Origin: Candidatus Howiella intestinavium
Lineage (GTDB): Bacteria > Bacillota > Clostridia > Oscillospirales > Acutalibacteraceae
Assembly: GCA_904420585.1 (NCBI GenBank)
Contig: CAJFVX010000036.1
Span: 1-47,890, forward strand
Length of the DNA: 47,890 nucleotides
Reading direction: 5' to 3'
The notes beneath the pieces were generated by a model. It was not told where the DNA came from and searched no databases. It worked only from the letters and a program-made list of their open reading frames with translations. Shown in pieces: positions 25,757 to 33,318 of this stretch (its first letter is position 1; every line of letters begins with the position of its first letter). The position numbers were made by a program, and so were the translations under genes.

Positions 25757-25786
25757 CCTATTCCCCCCTTATCCCGGCGGACGGCC

Positions 25787-26860
25787 TTATTCTTCGCTGC
25801 TCTGCAGTTTGGCCGCCCGGTCGGCGGTGATCAGCGCGTCGATGACTTCGTCCAAATCCCCGTTGAGAATCTGTTCCAGTTTGTACAGGGTCAGGCCAAT
25901 GCGGTGGTCGGTCACCCGGCCCTGGGGATAGTTATAGGTACGGATGCGCTCGGAGCGGTCGCCGGTGCCCACCTGGGACTTCCGGTCGCTGGCAATCTGC
26001 TGGTTCTGCTCCTCGAGCATCTTTTCATACAGCCGCGAGCGCAGCACCTTCATGGCCTTTTCCTTGTTCTTGTGCTGGCTGCGTTCGTCCTGGCACTCCA
26101 CCACAAGGCCGGTGGGCAGGTGGGTGATGCGGATGGCCGACTCGGTCTTGTTGACGTGCTGCCCCCCCGCCCCGCCCGAGCGGTAGGTATCGATTTGCAG
26201 GTCGGCGGGGTTGATGTCCACCTCCACCTCCTCGGCCTCGGGCAGCACGGCCACGGTGACGGTGGAGGTATGGATGCGGCCGGCCGTCTCGGTTTCGGGC
26301 ACCCGCTGCACCCGATGGACGCCGCTTTCGTACTTTAAGCGGGAATAGGCGCCTTCGCCCTCCACCATAAAGCTGACTTCCTTATAGCCGCCCAGCTCGG
26401 TCTCGTTGGCGTTCATGATTTCCACCTTCCACCGGCGGTTCTCGGCGTACATAGAGTACATCCGCATGAGCACCCCGGCGAAAAGGGCGGCCTCCTCGCC
26501 GCCGGCGCCGCCGCGGATTTCCACGATAACGTTTTTGTCGTCGTTGGGATCCTTGGGCAGCAGCAGGATTTTTAATTCCTCGGCCAGCTTTTCCTCCCGC
26601 TCCTTGGCGTCGGCCAGTTCCTCCTCGGCCAGTTCCTTCATGTCCCTTTCCAGCCCCGGCTCATCCAGAATCTGCCGGGCCTCCTCCCCGTCGGACAGAG
26701 CCTTGGCGTAGGCCCGGTAGGTTTCCACCAGGGGGGTCAGCTGCTTATGCTCCTTCATGAGTTTTGTAAACTGGGCCTGGTCGGACGCCACATCGGGCTG
26801 CATAAGCAGCCGGCCCACCTCTTCGTACCGTTCCTCTACCGCTGTTAATTTTTCAAACAT
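25787..26860 (-). CDS. prfA: peptide chain release factor 1
   Basis: Recognises UAA and UAG and releases the nascent chain. The 357-residue protein carries the GGQ motif in [20 protein letters not shown] and the codon-reading tripeptide PxT as PET in [17 protein letters not shown], which separates it from RF2 (SPF). The N-terminal helical domain and the [20 protein letters not shown] entry to the core are standard. GGAGGAAAGGT precedes the ATG. It heads the leftward run prfA-amidase-tsaC-coaE-slt-aminopeptidase. Confidence 0.98.
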   Translation of the reverse strand: MFEKLTAVEERYEEVGRLLMQPDVASDQAQFTKLMKEHKQLTPLVETYRAYAKALSDGEEARQILDEPGLERDMKELAEEELADAKEREEKLAEELKILLLPKDPNDDKNVIVEIRGGAGGEEAALFAGVLMRMYSMYAENRRWKVEIMNANETELGGYKEVSFMVEGEGAYSRLKYESGVHRVQRVPETETAGRIHTSTVTVAVLPEAEEVEVDINPADLQIDTYRSGGAGGQHVNKTESAIRITHLPTGLVVECQDERSQHKNKEKAMKVLRSRLYEKMLEEQNQQIASDRKSQVGTGDRSERIRTYNYPQGRVTDHRIGLTLYKLEQILNGDLDEVIDALITADRAAKLQSSEE

Positions 26861-26948
26861 ACCTTTCCTCCACGCTGTTTTAAAGGGGCTATTTACAGTT
26901 ATACCAGATTCTGCCCCTGCATGTTTTACAAAACCTTTAAGTTTTTAT

Positions 26949-27087
26949 CAGCTTGTCGATAAAATCGACAAGCTGTAGAAGAGGGGCGTGCCCCCCTTCT
27001 AACATTCCCCCTACAAATCCCGCAGCAGCGGGATTTGTCGTGTATTGGGGCCGACGCACATGTCGCCGGTTTGGATGATTCCAAAAG
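26949..27087 (+). repeat. four-hairpin dispersed repeat, copy C
   Basis: Hairpin 1: CAGCTTGTCGAT/ATCGACAAGCTG around AAA (26949-26975). Hairpin 2: TAGAAGAGGGGC/GCCCCCCTTCTA with one mismatch (26976-27001). Hairpin 3: ACAAATCCCGC/GCGGGATTTGT around AGCA (27013-27038). Hairpin 4: around CCGACGCACATGTCGCCGG with arms ATTGGGG and TTTGGAT (27043-27075). The tail is GATTCCAAAAG. It lies in the 5' region of prfA and 3' of the DUF951 gene, on the strand opposite to both. Confidence 0.9.
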
Positions 27088-27123
27088 TTTCCAACAGCCT
27101 ATTTTTATAAGCATAGGGGCCGG

Positions 27124-27312
27124 CTATTCGTCCGGCTCCCGCAAAATCCTTTTAATCCGTTTTTCGCACTTTACCCGGGGCACCATGACCTCCCGGCCGC
27201 AGCCGGTGCAGCGGATTTTAAAATCCATTCCCACCCGCAGGACCAGAAAGGTATCCGCCCCGCAGGGATGGGGCTTTTTCATCAGCAGCCGGTCGCCCAC
27301 CCGCACATCCAT
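27124..27312 (-). CDS. DUF951 family small protein
   Basis: A 62-residue protein, MDVRVGDRLLMKKPHPCGAD..., matching the DUF951 pattern: MKKPHPCG, then LRVGMDFKIRCTGCGREVM, then VPRVKCEKRIKRIL. The CG and CTGCG cysteines suggest a small zinc-ribbon or SH3-like nucleic-acid-binding domain. The family is widespread in Firmicutes and has no established function. GGAGGG lies 6 bases before the ATG at 27312. The gene sits exactly between repeat copies C and D. Confidence 0.85.
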   Translation of the reverse strand: MDVRVGDRLLMKKPHPCGADTFLVLRVGMDFKIRCTGCGREVMVPRVKCEKRIKRILREPDE

Positions 27313-27348
27313 GGTTTTCCCTCCTTCCCACGGCATTGCAATATATAT

Positions 27349-27487
27349 CAGCTTGTCGATAAAGTCGAAAAGCTGTAGAAGAGGGGCGAGCCCCCTCCTA
27401 ACATTCCCCCAACAAATCCCGTGGCAGCGGGATTTGTCGTGTGCAGAAACCGACGCACATGTCGCCGGTTTCTGCAATCCAATGGCT
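27349..27487 (+). repeat. four-hairpin dispersed repeat, copy D
   Basis: Same four-hairpin order as copy C, starting exactly 400 bases downstream of it. Hairpin 1 (27349-27375) has one mismatch. Hairpin 2 (from 27376) is slightly shortened on its 3' arm. Hairpin 3 (ACAAATCCCG / CGGGATTTGT) is perfect. Hairpin 4 (27442-27476) has 11 perfect pairs, TGCAGAAACCG/CGGTTTCTGCA. The tail is AATCCAATGGCT. A possible minus-strand promoter for the DUF951 gene (TTCGAC, then TATATA) would overlap hairpin 1. Confidence 0.9.
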
Positions 27488-27588
27488 TTCATTGGCTTTT
27501 CGACGATCTGTATATATATTTTATTATAGCCCTTTTGGCAAGCAAAGGCAATTTTTATCTGTCCCGCCGGCTTTACAAAAACCTTTCC

Positions 27589-27617
27589 TTGGATACGGGA
27601 ATTCTGTATGATATAAT
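27589..27617 (+). promoter_or_regulatory. promoter of epimerase gene
   Basis: TTGGAT (27589-27594), a 17-base spacer and a perfect TATAAT (27612-27617), about 114 bases before the start codon. Confidence 0.7.
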
Positions 27618-27730
27618 AAAGTATAATGTAGGCATTTCACAAACCATATAAAACACATTACAAACATATGCAGCCGGCCGCATAAAATACCGGCGGCCCC
27701 GGCCGCCGCAGCCAAAAAGGAGGCAATGCC

Positions 27731-28759
27731 ATGAAGGCCCTTTTTATCGGAGGTACCGGCACTATCAGTATGGAAATCACCCGACTGCTGGCCGCCGACC
27801 CCCGTTGGGAGCTGACCCTTTTGAACCGGGGCAGCCGCACCGACCTGCCCGCCGGCGTGCGGTGCATCCAGGCCGACATCCATGACGAGGAGGACGTAAA
27901 GCGGAAGCTTAACGGCATGCGCTTTGATCTGGCCGCCGACTTTATCGCCTTCACCCCCGCCGACGTGGAGCGGGACATCCGCCTGTTTGCGGGGCGCACC
28001 GGACAGTATATCTTCATCAGCTCGGCCTCGGCCTACCAGAAGCCCCTGTCCCACTATGTCATAACCGAAAGCACCCCCCTTTCCAATCCCTACTGGGAAT
28101 ACTCCCGGCAGAAAATCGCCTGCGAGGAACGGCTTATGCAGGCTTACCGGGAAGAGGGCTTCCCGGTCACCATCGTCCGGCCCAGCCATACCTACGGGGA
28201 AAAATCCCTGCCGGTGGCCCTTCACGGGGAAAAGGGCTCCTGGCAGGTTATCCTGCGGATGCTGCAGGGCAGGCCGGTCATTGTCCCCGGCGACGGGGCC
28301 TCCCTCTGGACCCTGACCCACGCCGCCGACTTCGCCAAGGGCTTCCGGGGGCTTATGGGCAACGTCCACGCCGTCGGCGAGGCGGTGCAGCTAACCTCGG
28401 ACGAGTCCCTGACCTGGAACCAGATTTACGGGATTATCGGCAAGGCGCTGGGTGTAGAGCCGGTGCTCCGCCATATTGCCACTGATTTTATCACCGCCTG
28501 CCGGCCGGCCTTTACCGGCGGCCTTATGGGGGATAAATCCCACACGGTGGTTTTCGACAACCGGAAGCTCAAACGGCTGGTGCCCGGCTTTGCGGCCGGC
28601 ATCCGCTTTGACCAGGGTGTGCACACCACATTGGCCTACATCCGCACCCATCCGGAACTGCAGCGGGAAGACCCGGCTTTTGACCGTTGGTGCGACCAGA
28701 TCATCGCCCTATACGACCGGGCAATGGACAAAGCCAGGGCCATTCCCTATAGCGAATAA
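27731..28759 (+). CDS. NAD-dependent epimerase/dehydratase family protein
   Basis: Extended short-chain dehydrogenase of 342 residues. The dinucleotide-binding loop is MKALFIGGTGTISMEI (GGTGxIS variant), followed by NRGS, which suggests NADP preference by analogy. An Asp in IQADIHDEEDV and IFISSASAYQKP follow, then a catalytic YSRQK (YxxxK). The C-terminal half includes FPVTIVRPSHTYGEKS and the TLTHAADFAKGF segment. The pattern resembles the CSP41/MrsD-like nucleoside-diphosphate-sugar epimerase group. AAGGAGG lies just upstream of the ATG. The substrate is unknown. The gene stands alone between a promoter and a strong terminator. Confidence 0.9.
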   Translation: MKALFIGGTGTISMEITRLLAADPRWELTLLNRGSRTDLPAGVRCIQADIHDEEDVKRKLNGMRFDLAADFIAFTPADVERDIRLFAGRTGQYIFISSASAYQKPLSHYVITESTPLSNPYWEYSRQKIACEERLMQAYREEGFPVTIVRPSHTYGEKSLPVALHGEKGSWQVILRMLQGRPVIVPGDGASLWTLTHAADFAKGFRGLMGNVHAVGEAVQLTSDESLTWNQIYGIIGKALGVEPVLRHIATDFITACRPAFTGGLMGDKSHTVVFDNRKLKRLVPGFAAGIRFDQGVHTTLAYIRTHPELQREDPAFDRWCDQIIALYDRAMDKARAIPYSE

Positions 28760-28771
28760 GCCTATTTTATC

Positions 28772-28823
28772 AAAAAGCCCGCCTGCTATTCTGCTTGGCT
28801 GCAGAATAACAGGCGGGCTTTTT
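28772..28823 (+). terminator. strong intrinsic terminator
   Basis: AAAAAGCCCGCCTG pairs with CAGGCGGGCTTTTT, extended inwards by TATTCTGC/GCAGAATA. It ends in a T tract and works equally on both strands. Confidence 0.9.
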
Positions 28824-28908
28824 CAAGCAATGTTATACGCACCGTATCAAATTTGTAAATACAGGTCACATCTAGGCATCATTAGGGTAAGAGTGGGAAA
28901 ACTATATG

Positions 28909-28922
28909 CTATCGTGTGATAC
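28909..28922. promoter_or_regulatory. putative regulator half-site palindrome
   Basis: CTATC, GTGT, GATAC, located 36 bases upstream of the rightward XRE gene. The same CTATC...GATA arrangement forms the core of the larger palindrome upstream of the leftward XRE gene (29566-29590). Confidence 0.35.
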
Positions 28923-28957
28923 AAATACCCAGATTTCGGGTAAAAGGACGATGCGGT

Positions 28958-29242
28958 GTGAAAATATACGGCATAAACGGGAAAACGAATCTGATAGGCC
29001 CCCGCGTCAGAGACAGGCGAATCTTCCTGCATTTGACACAGACGCAATTGGCCGCCCGTCTTCAACTCGACGGCATCTCGCTGGAGCAAAAAGCGATCAG
29101 CCGCATTGAATTGGGCAAACGGGTGGTAGCGGACTATGAACTTCTGGCCTTATCTCAGGTTTTGGGCGTATCTATCTGCTGGCTGCTGGGCGTGAAGGAA
29201 TCTTGTCAGCCCTGCCCCGGTATTTCAATTCCCAGCAAATAG
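28958..29242 (+). CDS. XRE family helix-turn-helix regulator
   Basis: DNA-binding protein of 94 residues from a GTG start 9 bases after AAAGGA. The N-terminal segment MKIYGINGKTNLIGPRVRDR leads into an HTH_3 domain: RRIFLHLTQTQLAARLQLDG, then ISLEQKAISRIELGKRVVAD and LLALSQVLGVSICWLLGV. The insertion before AISRIE and the IGPRVRDRR lead are typical of small clostridial XRE regulators. The last 12 codons overlap the 3' end of the leftward XRE gene. The region is visibly less GC-rich than its neighbours, a possible sign of transfer. Confidence 0.85.
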   Translation: MKIYGINGKTNLIGPRVRDRRIFLHLTQTQLAARLQLDGISLEQKAISRIELGKRVVADYELLALSQVLGVSICWLLGVKESCQPCPGISIPSK

Positions 29243-29463
29243 TCGGCGCTGGTTCCAAACAGGTTTACCAGCTGGATGATTACCGGCAGCCCCGGCAGGG
29301 ATCTGCCCACTTCGTAATAGGTATACGTAGATCGCTCGATCCCCAGGGCTTCCGCCACCTGCTTCTGCGTCAGCCCCTTTCCTATTCGCAGCGACCGCAG
29401 CCTTTCCCCCAGTGCAAGGCGGAGCGGCTGCTCGGCGCCTTCCGGCAGACATATCCGTTTCAT
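29206..29463 (-). CDS. XRE family helix-turn-helix regulator
   Basis: DNA-binding protein of 85 residues from the ATG at 29463, behind AAAGGAGA. The HTH_3 domain runs LGERLRSLRIGKGLTQKQVA, EALGIERSTYTYYEVGRSLP and IIQLVNLFGTSADYLLGIE. The helix pattern (recognition helix around IERSTYTYYE) is that of Cro/CI-like repressors. It converges on and overlaps (37 bases) the rightward XRE gene. It has its own strong promoter (29513-29541) and an upstream 25-base palindrome that could be its operator. Confidence 0.88.
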   Translation of the reverse strand: MKRICLPEGAEQPLRLALGERLRSLRIGKGLTQKQVAEALGIERSTYTYYEVGRSLPGLPVIIQLVNLFGTSADYLLGIEIPGQG

Positions 29464-29512
29464 GGTGTCTCCTTTCCTTTTCATGGTCGGGCATATAGTT
29501 ATCCACGTTACC

Positions 29513-29541
29513 AGAATAACAAAGGCCCTATCAATTGTCAA
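29513..29541 (-). promoter_or_regulatory. promoter of the leftward XRE gene
   Basis: On the minus strand: perfect TTGACA (29541-29536), a 17-base spacer and TATTCT (29518-29513), about 50 bases before the start codon. Confidence 0.75.
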
Positions 29542-29565
29542 ACCGGAATTGCAGCCGTTCAGTAT

Positions 29566-29590
29566 TTTTCCTATCTTAAAGATAGGAAAA
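29566..29590. promoter_or_regulatory. 25-base perfect palindrome, putative operator
   Basis: TTTTCCTATCTT, a central A, AAGATAGGAAAA. The 12-base arms are perfect. It lies 24 bases upstream of the -35 of the leftward XRE gene. There is no T tract in the direction of an upstream gene, so a protein-binding site is more likely than a terminator. Confidence 0.6.
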
Positions 29591-29644
29591 TTGTATTTTC
29601 TGCGTAACCATCGAATATAAACGGGGAAACGCCCTCTTTGCACA

Positions 29645-29679
29645 GAAAAAATCCGGAGCATATTGCCCCGGATTTTTTT
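29645..29679. terminator. bidirectional terminator
   Basis: AAAAAATCCGG pairs with CCGGATTTTTT around an 11-base interior. It follows the flavoprotein gene on the minus strand and ends in a run of T or A on each side. Confidence 0.8.
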
Positions 29680-29685
29680 GTCTGT

Positions 29686-31323
29686 TTATTTCTCTTCCTG
29701 TACCTTCAACCGGTTAAAAGAGGTAGCCCCTTCCAGCACCAGGGTGTTTTCATAACCGTAATACCGCAGGCGGTTTTGCAGGAAGTAGGCCCGCTTGCCC
29801 CGGCCGCAGACCAGCAGCAGCTTCTCTTCCTTCCCAAGGCCCTCCACCGGGCCGTTGACCTTGGCCAGATCCACAAAGAAGGCTCCGGGAATGGACGGGA
29901 CGGGGTTGACGTCCACCATCCGGTAGCCGGCGGCCTTTCCCGCCTCGTATTCCGCCGGCGTCATGCTCCTAAGGCTGCCGTCCAGTTTATTGAGCAGGAT
30001 GTAGACCGCCTGCACAAAGGGATGGATGGCGGTGGAAAAGGGCGGGGCGTAGGCGAAGTCGGCGTTTTCAAAGTCCTCCAGCCTGGCGCCCATGTTTAAA
30101 CCCATAACCCCGATGTCCACCATTTTGTCCACCGCCCCCGGACCCAGAACCTGGACGCCCAGCAGCTTGTGGCTTTTCCTGTCGGCGATAAGTTTGGTAT
30201 GGAAAAAGCCGGCGTCGGGGTAGTAGTGGGCCTTATCGTCGGTGACGGCCAAAACCGTCTCCACATCATAGCCAGCCTGCCGGGCCCCTTCCTCGGTCAG
30301 CCCGGTGCGGCCGCAGTTGAGGCCGGGGAGCTTTACAACCCCGGTGCCCAGTACGCCGGGGTAGGCTTTATCTTCCCCGGCCAGGATTTGGGCCAGGGTG
30401 CGCCCCTCCAGATTGGCCGAGGAGCCCATGGGCGACCACTGGCGCTCCCCCGTCAGCCGGTTGCTCACCAGGACGCAGTCGCCGGCGGCGTACACGTCGG
30501 GCAGATTGGTCTGCATTTTGGCATCCACCAGGATTTTGCCCCGCTCCATTTTGAGGCCGCTGCCTTCCAGGAAGGCCGTGTTGGGCCGGATGCCCACCGA
30601 CAGGATAACCAGCTCTGCCGGCAGGACGCCGGCAGAGGTCTCTACGGCCGCAGCCGCCTTTTCCCCCGCAATCTTTTCCACCTTTACGCCGGTCAGCACC
30701 CGGATGCCTTTCGATTCCAGGTGGCGGCGGATATATCCCGCCATCTCCGGGTCAAAAACCCCCGGCAGCAGCTGGGGCGCCGCGTCCACCACCGTGACGG
30801 AAACACCCTTTTCCAGCAGGTTTTCGGCCAGTTCCAGGCCGATGAAGCCTCCGCCCACCACCACGGCGGTCTTTGCCTGCCGGGCGTCGGCGTAGGCCCG
30901 GGCCTCCACCGCGTTTTCCGGGGTGCGCATAGGGAAGACCCCTTCCAGCTTTACCCCCTCCACAGGCGGGATGATGGGAGAGGCCCCGGTGGCGATGACC
31001 AGCCGGTCATAGGGGCAGGCCTCCTCCTCGCCGGTATCGGTATGCCGCACCGTCACGGTTTTGGCCGAGGCGTCCAGTCCCACGGCCTCCCGGCCGGTCT
31101 GCACCTTTACGCCGGTTAGCCCGGCATACTTCTGGGGTGTATTGACAATCAGCTGTCCCCTGTCTGCAATCAGGCCGCCCACATAGTAGGGCAGGCCGCA
31201 GCCTGCGTAGGAAATGTCTTTGTCCTTTGTGATGACCGTCACGTCTATGCTCCGGTCCATCCGTTTGAGTTTGGCCGCCGTCTTGGTTCCGGCCGCCACG
31301 CCGCCGATGATCAATACCTTCAT
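29686..31323 (-). CDS. CoA-disulfide reductase/NADH oxidase-like flavoprotein with rhodanese domain
   Basis: FAD-dependent pyridine nucleotide-disulfide oxidoreductase of 545 residues. The FAD loop is MKVLIIGGVAAGTKTAAKLK. The redox-active Cys42 lies in ISYAGCGLPYYVGG, as in CoA-disulfide reductases and Nox enzymes. The NAD(P)H-binding site is KTAVVVGGGFIGLELAENLL. FAD contacts follow in NLPDVYAAGDCVLV. The dimerisation domain includes HYYPDAGFFHTKLIADRKSH and ENADFAYAPPFSTAIHP. The last ~85 residues form a rhodanese-like domain that keeps a loop cysteine (Cys506 in LLLVCGRGKRA). Such fusions reduce CoA disulfides or persulfides in anaerobes. The ATG overlaps the DUF134 stop by 4 bases. Confidence 0.92.
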   Translation of the reverse strand: MKVLIIGGVAAGTKTAAKLKRMDRSIDVTVITKDKDISYAGCGLPYYVGGLIADRGQLIVNTPQKYAGLTGVKVQTGREAVGLDASAKTVTVRHTDTGEEEACPYDRLVIATGASPIIPPVEGVKLEGVFPMRTPENAVEARAYADARQAKTAVVVGGGFIGLELAENLLEKGVSVTVVDAAPQLLPGVFDPEMAGYIRRHLESKGIRVLTGVKVEKIAGEKAAAAVETSAGVLPAELVILSVGIRPNTAFLEGSGLKMERGKILVDAKMQTNLPDVYAAGDCVLVSNRLTGERQWSPMGSSANLEGRTLAQILAGEDKAYPGVLGTGVVKLPGLNCGRTGLTEEGARQAGYDVETVLAVTDDKAHYYPDAGFFHTKLIADRKSHKLLGVQVLGPGAVDKMVDIGVMGLNMGARLEDFENADFAYAPPFSTAIHPFVQAVYILLNKLDGSLRSMTPAEYEAGKAAGYRMVDVNPVPSIPGAFFVDLAKVNGPVEGLGKEEKLLLVCGRGKRAYFLQNRLRYYGYENTLVLEGATSFNRLKVQEEK

Positions 31324-31700
31324 GTTTTCCGCTCCTTTTCTGTATTTTTTACCGCTGTCCCGCCGGTGCGGCGATGGCAGCAATAGGGCGCGCCTGCGCA
31401 TTCCGGCCGGGGGGCGGGGCAGGCCGTCACGTCCCCGCCGGCAATCCGGATACCCTTGCCGTTTACCAAGGCGTCGGCCAGCTTGCCCCGCAGGCTCTCG
31501 TACATCCGGGCCACCGTGGCCCGGGAAACCCCCATGCGCACCGCGCACTGGTGCTGGGACAGGCCGGCGTAGTCCAGCAGCCGGAGGGTCTCCCATTCGT
31601 CGTACCCGATGGTCACCGTTTCCACGCTCCCGCCGGCCGGGCGGAAGAGGGTTGTATCCGGCGCTGAACAGATACACCGGCATTTCTGCGGTCTGGCCAT
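31320..31700 (-). CDS. DUF134 family predicted DNA-binding protein
   Basis: Predicted regulator of 126 residues from the ATG at 31700. The N-terminus MARPQKCRCICSAPDTTLFR matches the DUF134 start (MARPxKxRxI). It is followed by VTIGYDEWETLRLLDYAGLS and the helix-turn-helix HQCAVRMGVSRATVARMYES. Cysteines 7, 9 and 11, and a C-terminal cluster (CPAPRPEC, then YCCH), suggest metal or redox sensing; that is inference. ATGA overlap with the flavoprotein gene makes the pair a coupled operon and suggests it controls thiol or NAD(P)H redox balance. Confidence 0.85.
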   Translation of the reverse strand: MARPQKCRCICSAPDTTLFRPAGGSVETVTIGYDEWETLRLLDYAGLSQHQCAVRMGVSRATVARMYESLRGKLADALVNGKGIRIAGGDVTACPAPRPECAGAPYCCHRRTGGTAVKNTEKERKT

Positions 31701-31723
31701 ATTTTCCGCCCCCTTTCTCTTGC

Positions 31724-31752
31724 AGTTTAACAGAATTATGAGCATATGTCAA
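31724..31752 (-). promoter_or_regulatory. promoter of the DUF134-flavoprotein operon
   Basis: On the minus strand: perfect TTGACA (31752-31747), a 17-base spacer and TAAACT (31729-31724), 23 bases before the DUF134 ATG. Confidence 0.75.
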
Positions 31753-31779
31753 TAATAGGGCTAGTTTATCCAGTATTTT

Positions 31780-31956
31780 ATGCAGCGTTTTACGCTGCAT
31801 CGGGGAACCCCCGGCGAGGGTTCCCCACGCGGAAACCTTCCCCTGGAAGGTTTCCGCGCCCCTCCTGCGCTGCGTATGTCAAAAGGATTTCGCGCCCTGC
31901 GGGGCGCGAGCCGGGGCCTTCCCCCGGCGCCCCGCCCGCCTTTTTGAAAAAAGGCG
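31780..31956. repeat. array of six consecutive hairpins
   Basis: Six perfect or near-perfect hairpins stand in a row within 177 bases: ATGCAGCG/CGCTGCAT (31780-31800), GGGGAACCC/GGGTTCCCC (31802-31826), CGCGGAAACCTTCC/GGAAGGTTTCCGCG (31828-31858), CGCGCCC/GGGCGCG (31891-31908), GCCGGGG/CCCCGGC (31910-31928) and CGCCTTTTT/AAAAAGGCG (31937-31956). No open reading frame explains them. They lie between the promoter of the DUF134 operon and the terminator of the oxidoreductase operon. Confidence 0.8.
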
Positions 31957-31984
31957 ACCCAAAAACTTATTTATATAGAGCAAA

Positions 31985-32010
31985 AACCCCGCAGGTTTTC
32001 CTGCGGGGTT
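31985..32010 (-). terminator. terminator of the oxidoreductase operon
   Basis: AACCCCGCAGG and CCTGCGGGGTT form a perfect 11-base-pair stem. On the minus strand it is followed by TTTTTGC, 13 bases after the gamma-subunit stop. Confidence 0.85.
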
Positions 32011-32023
32011 CCGTTGCATCATT

Positions 32024-32563
32024 TTAGCCGGCAAAGGCCCGGCCCAGTTCGATGGCCTTCTGGTTGGGGGCCAGCAGGTGCTGCTTTTTGGCCGGCACAC
32101 AGTGCTTCAGGCCCTCCTGAAGGCTTTCCTCCGAGCAAAAGTTGGTCTCGGCGTAGAGTTTGCCCAGGATGATGATATTGGCCAGACCCTGCAGGTCGTT
32201 CTGCTCGGCCATTTCGGTGGCGGGAATGCGGATAAGCTTTACATCCTCCCGCACATGCTCGGCCTCAATCAGGGTGCTGTCCAGAATCACCAGGCCGCCG
32301 GGGGTCACCTTGCTTATGAACTTCTCGTAAGAAGGCTGGTTCATGGCCACAAAGATATTGGGGTTGACCACCAGGGGGGAACCGATGGGCTCGTCGGCGA
32401 TGCAGACGCTGCAGTTGGCCGTGCCGCCCCGCATCTCGGGGCCGTAGGAGGGCAGCCAGGAGACTTCCTTGCCGTCGCAGAGGCCGGCGTTGACCGCTAC
32501 CTTGCCCACAAACAGGATGCCCTGTCCGCCGAAGCCGGCGAAAAGCATTTTATAGTCGGTCAT
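32024..32563 (-). CDS. 2-oxoacid:ferredoxin oxidoreductase, gamma subunit
   Basis: Gamma subunit (179 residues) of the ferredoxin-dependent 2-oxoacid oxidoreductase. Family features are [40 protein letters not shown], and [20 protein letters not shown]. It contributes to CoA binding in the complex that oxidatively decarboxylates a 2-oxoacid to acyl-CoA with reduction of ferredoxin. Its start overlaps the beta-subunit stop by 4 bases. It is the last gene of the operon, followed by a terminator. Whether the complex prefers 2-oxoisovalerate (Vor) or 2-oxoglutarate (Kor) cannot be read by eye. Confidence 0.93.
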   Translation of the reverse strand: MTDYKMLFAGFGGQGILFVGKVAVNAGLCDGKEVSWLPSYGPEMRGGTANCSVCIADEPIGSPLVVNPNIFVAMNQPSYEKFISKVTPGGLVILDSTLIEAEHVREDVKLIRIPATEMAEQNDLQGLANIIILGKLYAETNFCSEESLQEGLKHCVPAKKQHLLAPNQKAIELGRAFAG

Positions 32564-33318
32564 GCTTTTGCCTCCTCTCTGGTGTTGCAGTCCTTATATA
32601 CGCCTAAGGGATAGTAGGGCAGCATATTCTGCCGCAGCCATTCCAGCGCCTCGGTGGGGGAAAGGCCCCAGTTGGTGGGACAGGCCGACACCACTTCGAT
32701 GATGGAAAAGCCCTTTTTCTCTATCTGGTTGCGGAAGCCCTTAAGGATGGCCTTCTTGGCCTCCCGGATATGGGGGACGGTATCCACCGTCACCCGCTGG
32801 GCCAGGGCCACGCCGTCCAGGGTAGACAGCAGCTCGCAGACCCGGATGGGATGGCCGGCGTAGTTCACATCCCGGCCGTAGGGGGTGGTCTGGGTCACCT
32901 GCCCGGGCAGGGTGGTGGGGGCCATCTGGCCGCCGGTCATGCCGTAAATGGCGTTGTTGATGAAGATGATGGTGATATTCTCCCCCCGGGTGGCCGAATG
33001 GACCGTCTCGGCCGTGCCGATGGCGGCCAGGTCGCCGTCTCCCTGGTAGGTGAAGACCACATTGTCCGGACGGGCCCGCTTAATGCCGGTGGCAATGGCC
33101 GGGGCGCGGCCGTGGGGGGCCTCAATCATATCGCATCCAAAATAATCGTACGCCATTACCGCGCAGCCCACAGGGGCCACGCCGATGGCCTTACCCTCAA
33201 TGTCCAGTTCGTCCATGGCCTCGGCCACCAGCCGGTGTACAATACCGTGGGGGCAGCCGGGACAGTAATGGGTGGGCACGTCGAGGAGGGCATGGGGCCG
33301 GTCGAATACTACAGCCAT
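32560..33318 (-). CDS. 2-oxoacid:ferredoxin oxidoreductase, beta subunit (TPP-binding)
   Basis: Thiamine-diphosphate-binding subunit of 252 residues. THYCPGCPHGIVHRLVAEAM is at the N-terminus. The TPP/Mg2+ motif is VFTYQGDGDLAAIGTAETVH (GDGD), with IIFINNAIYGMTGGQMAPTT as its second half. The C-terminus includes FSIIEVVSACPTNWGLSP. The CPGCPHG sequence is the type seen in Vor/Kor beta subunits of Clostridia. It overlaps both neighbours or abuts them, consistent with stoichiometric expression. Confidence 0.95.
   Translation of the reverse strand: MAVVFDRPHALLDVPTHYCPGCPHGIVHRLVAEAMDELDIEGKAIGVAPVGCAVMAYDYFGCDMIEAPHGRAPAIATGIKRARPDNVVFTYQGDGDLAAIGTAETVHSATRGENITIIFINNAIYGMTGGQMAPTTLPGQVTQTTPYGRDVNYAGHPIRVCELLSTLDGVALAQRVTVDTVPHIREAKKAILKGFRNQIEKKGFSIIEVVSACPTNWGLSPTEALEWLRQNMLPYYPLGVYKDCNTREEAKA

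Noticed and set aside
26949-27487. Possible CRISPR array from the regularly repeated segments
   Set aside because: Only two long units here, each of four different hairpins, with a gene between them. There are no short identical repeats with unique spacers.
31780-31956. Hairpin array as the terminator of the oxidoreductase operon
   Set aside because: A separate, perfect terminator is present at 31985-32010, closer to the stop codon.
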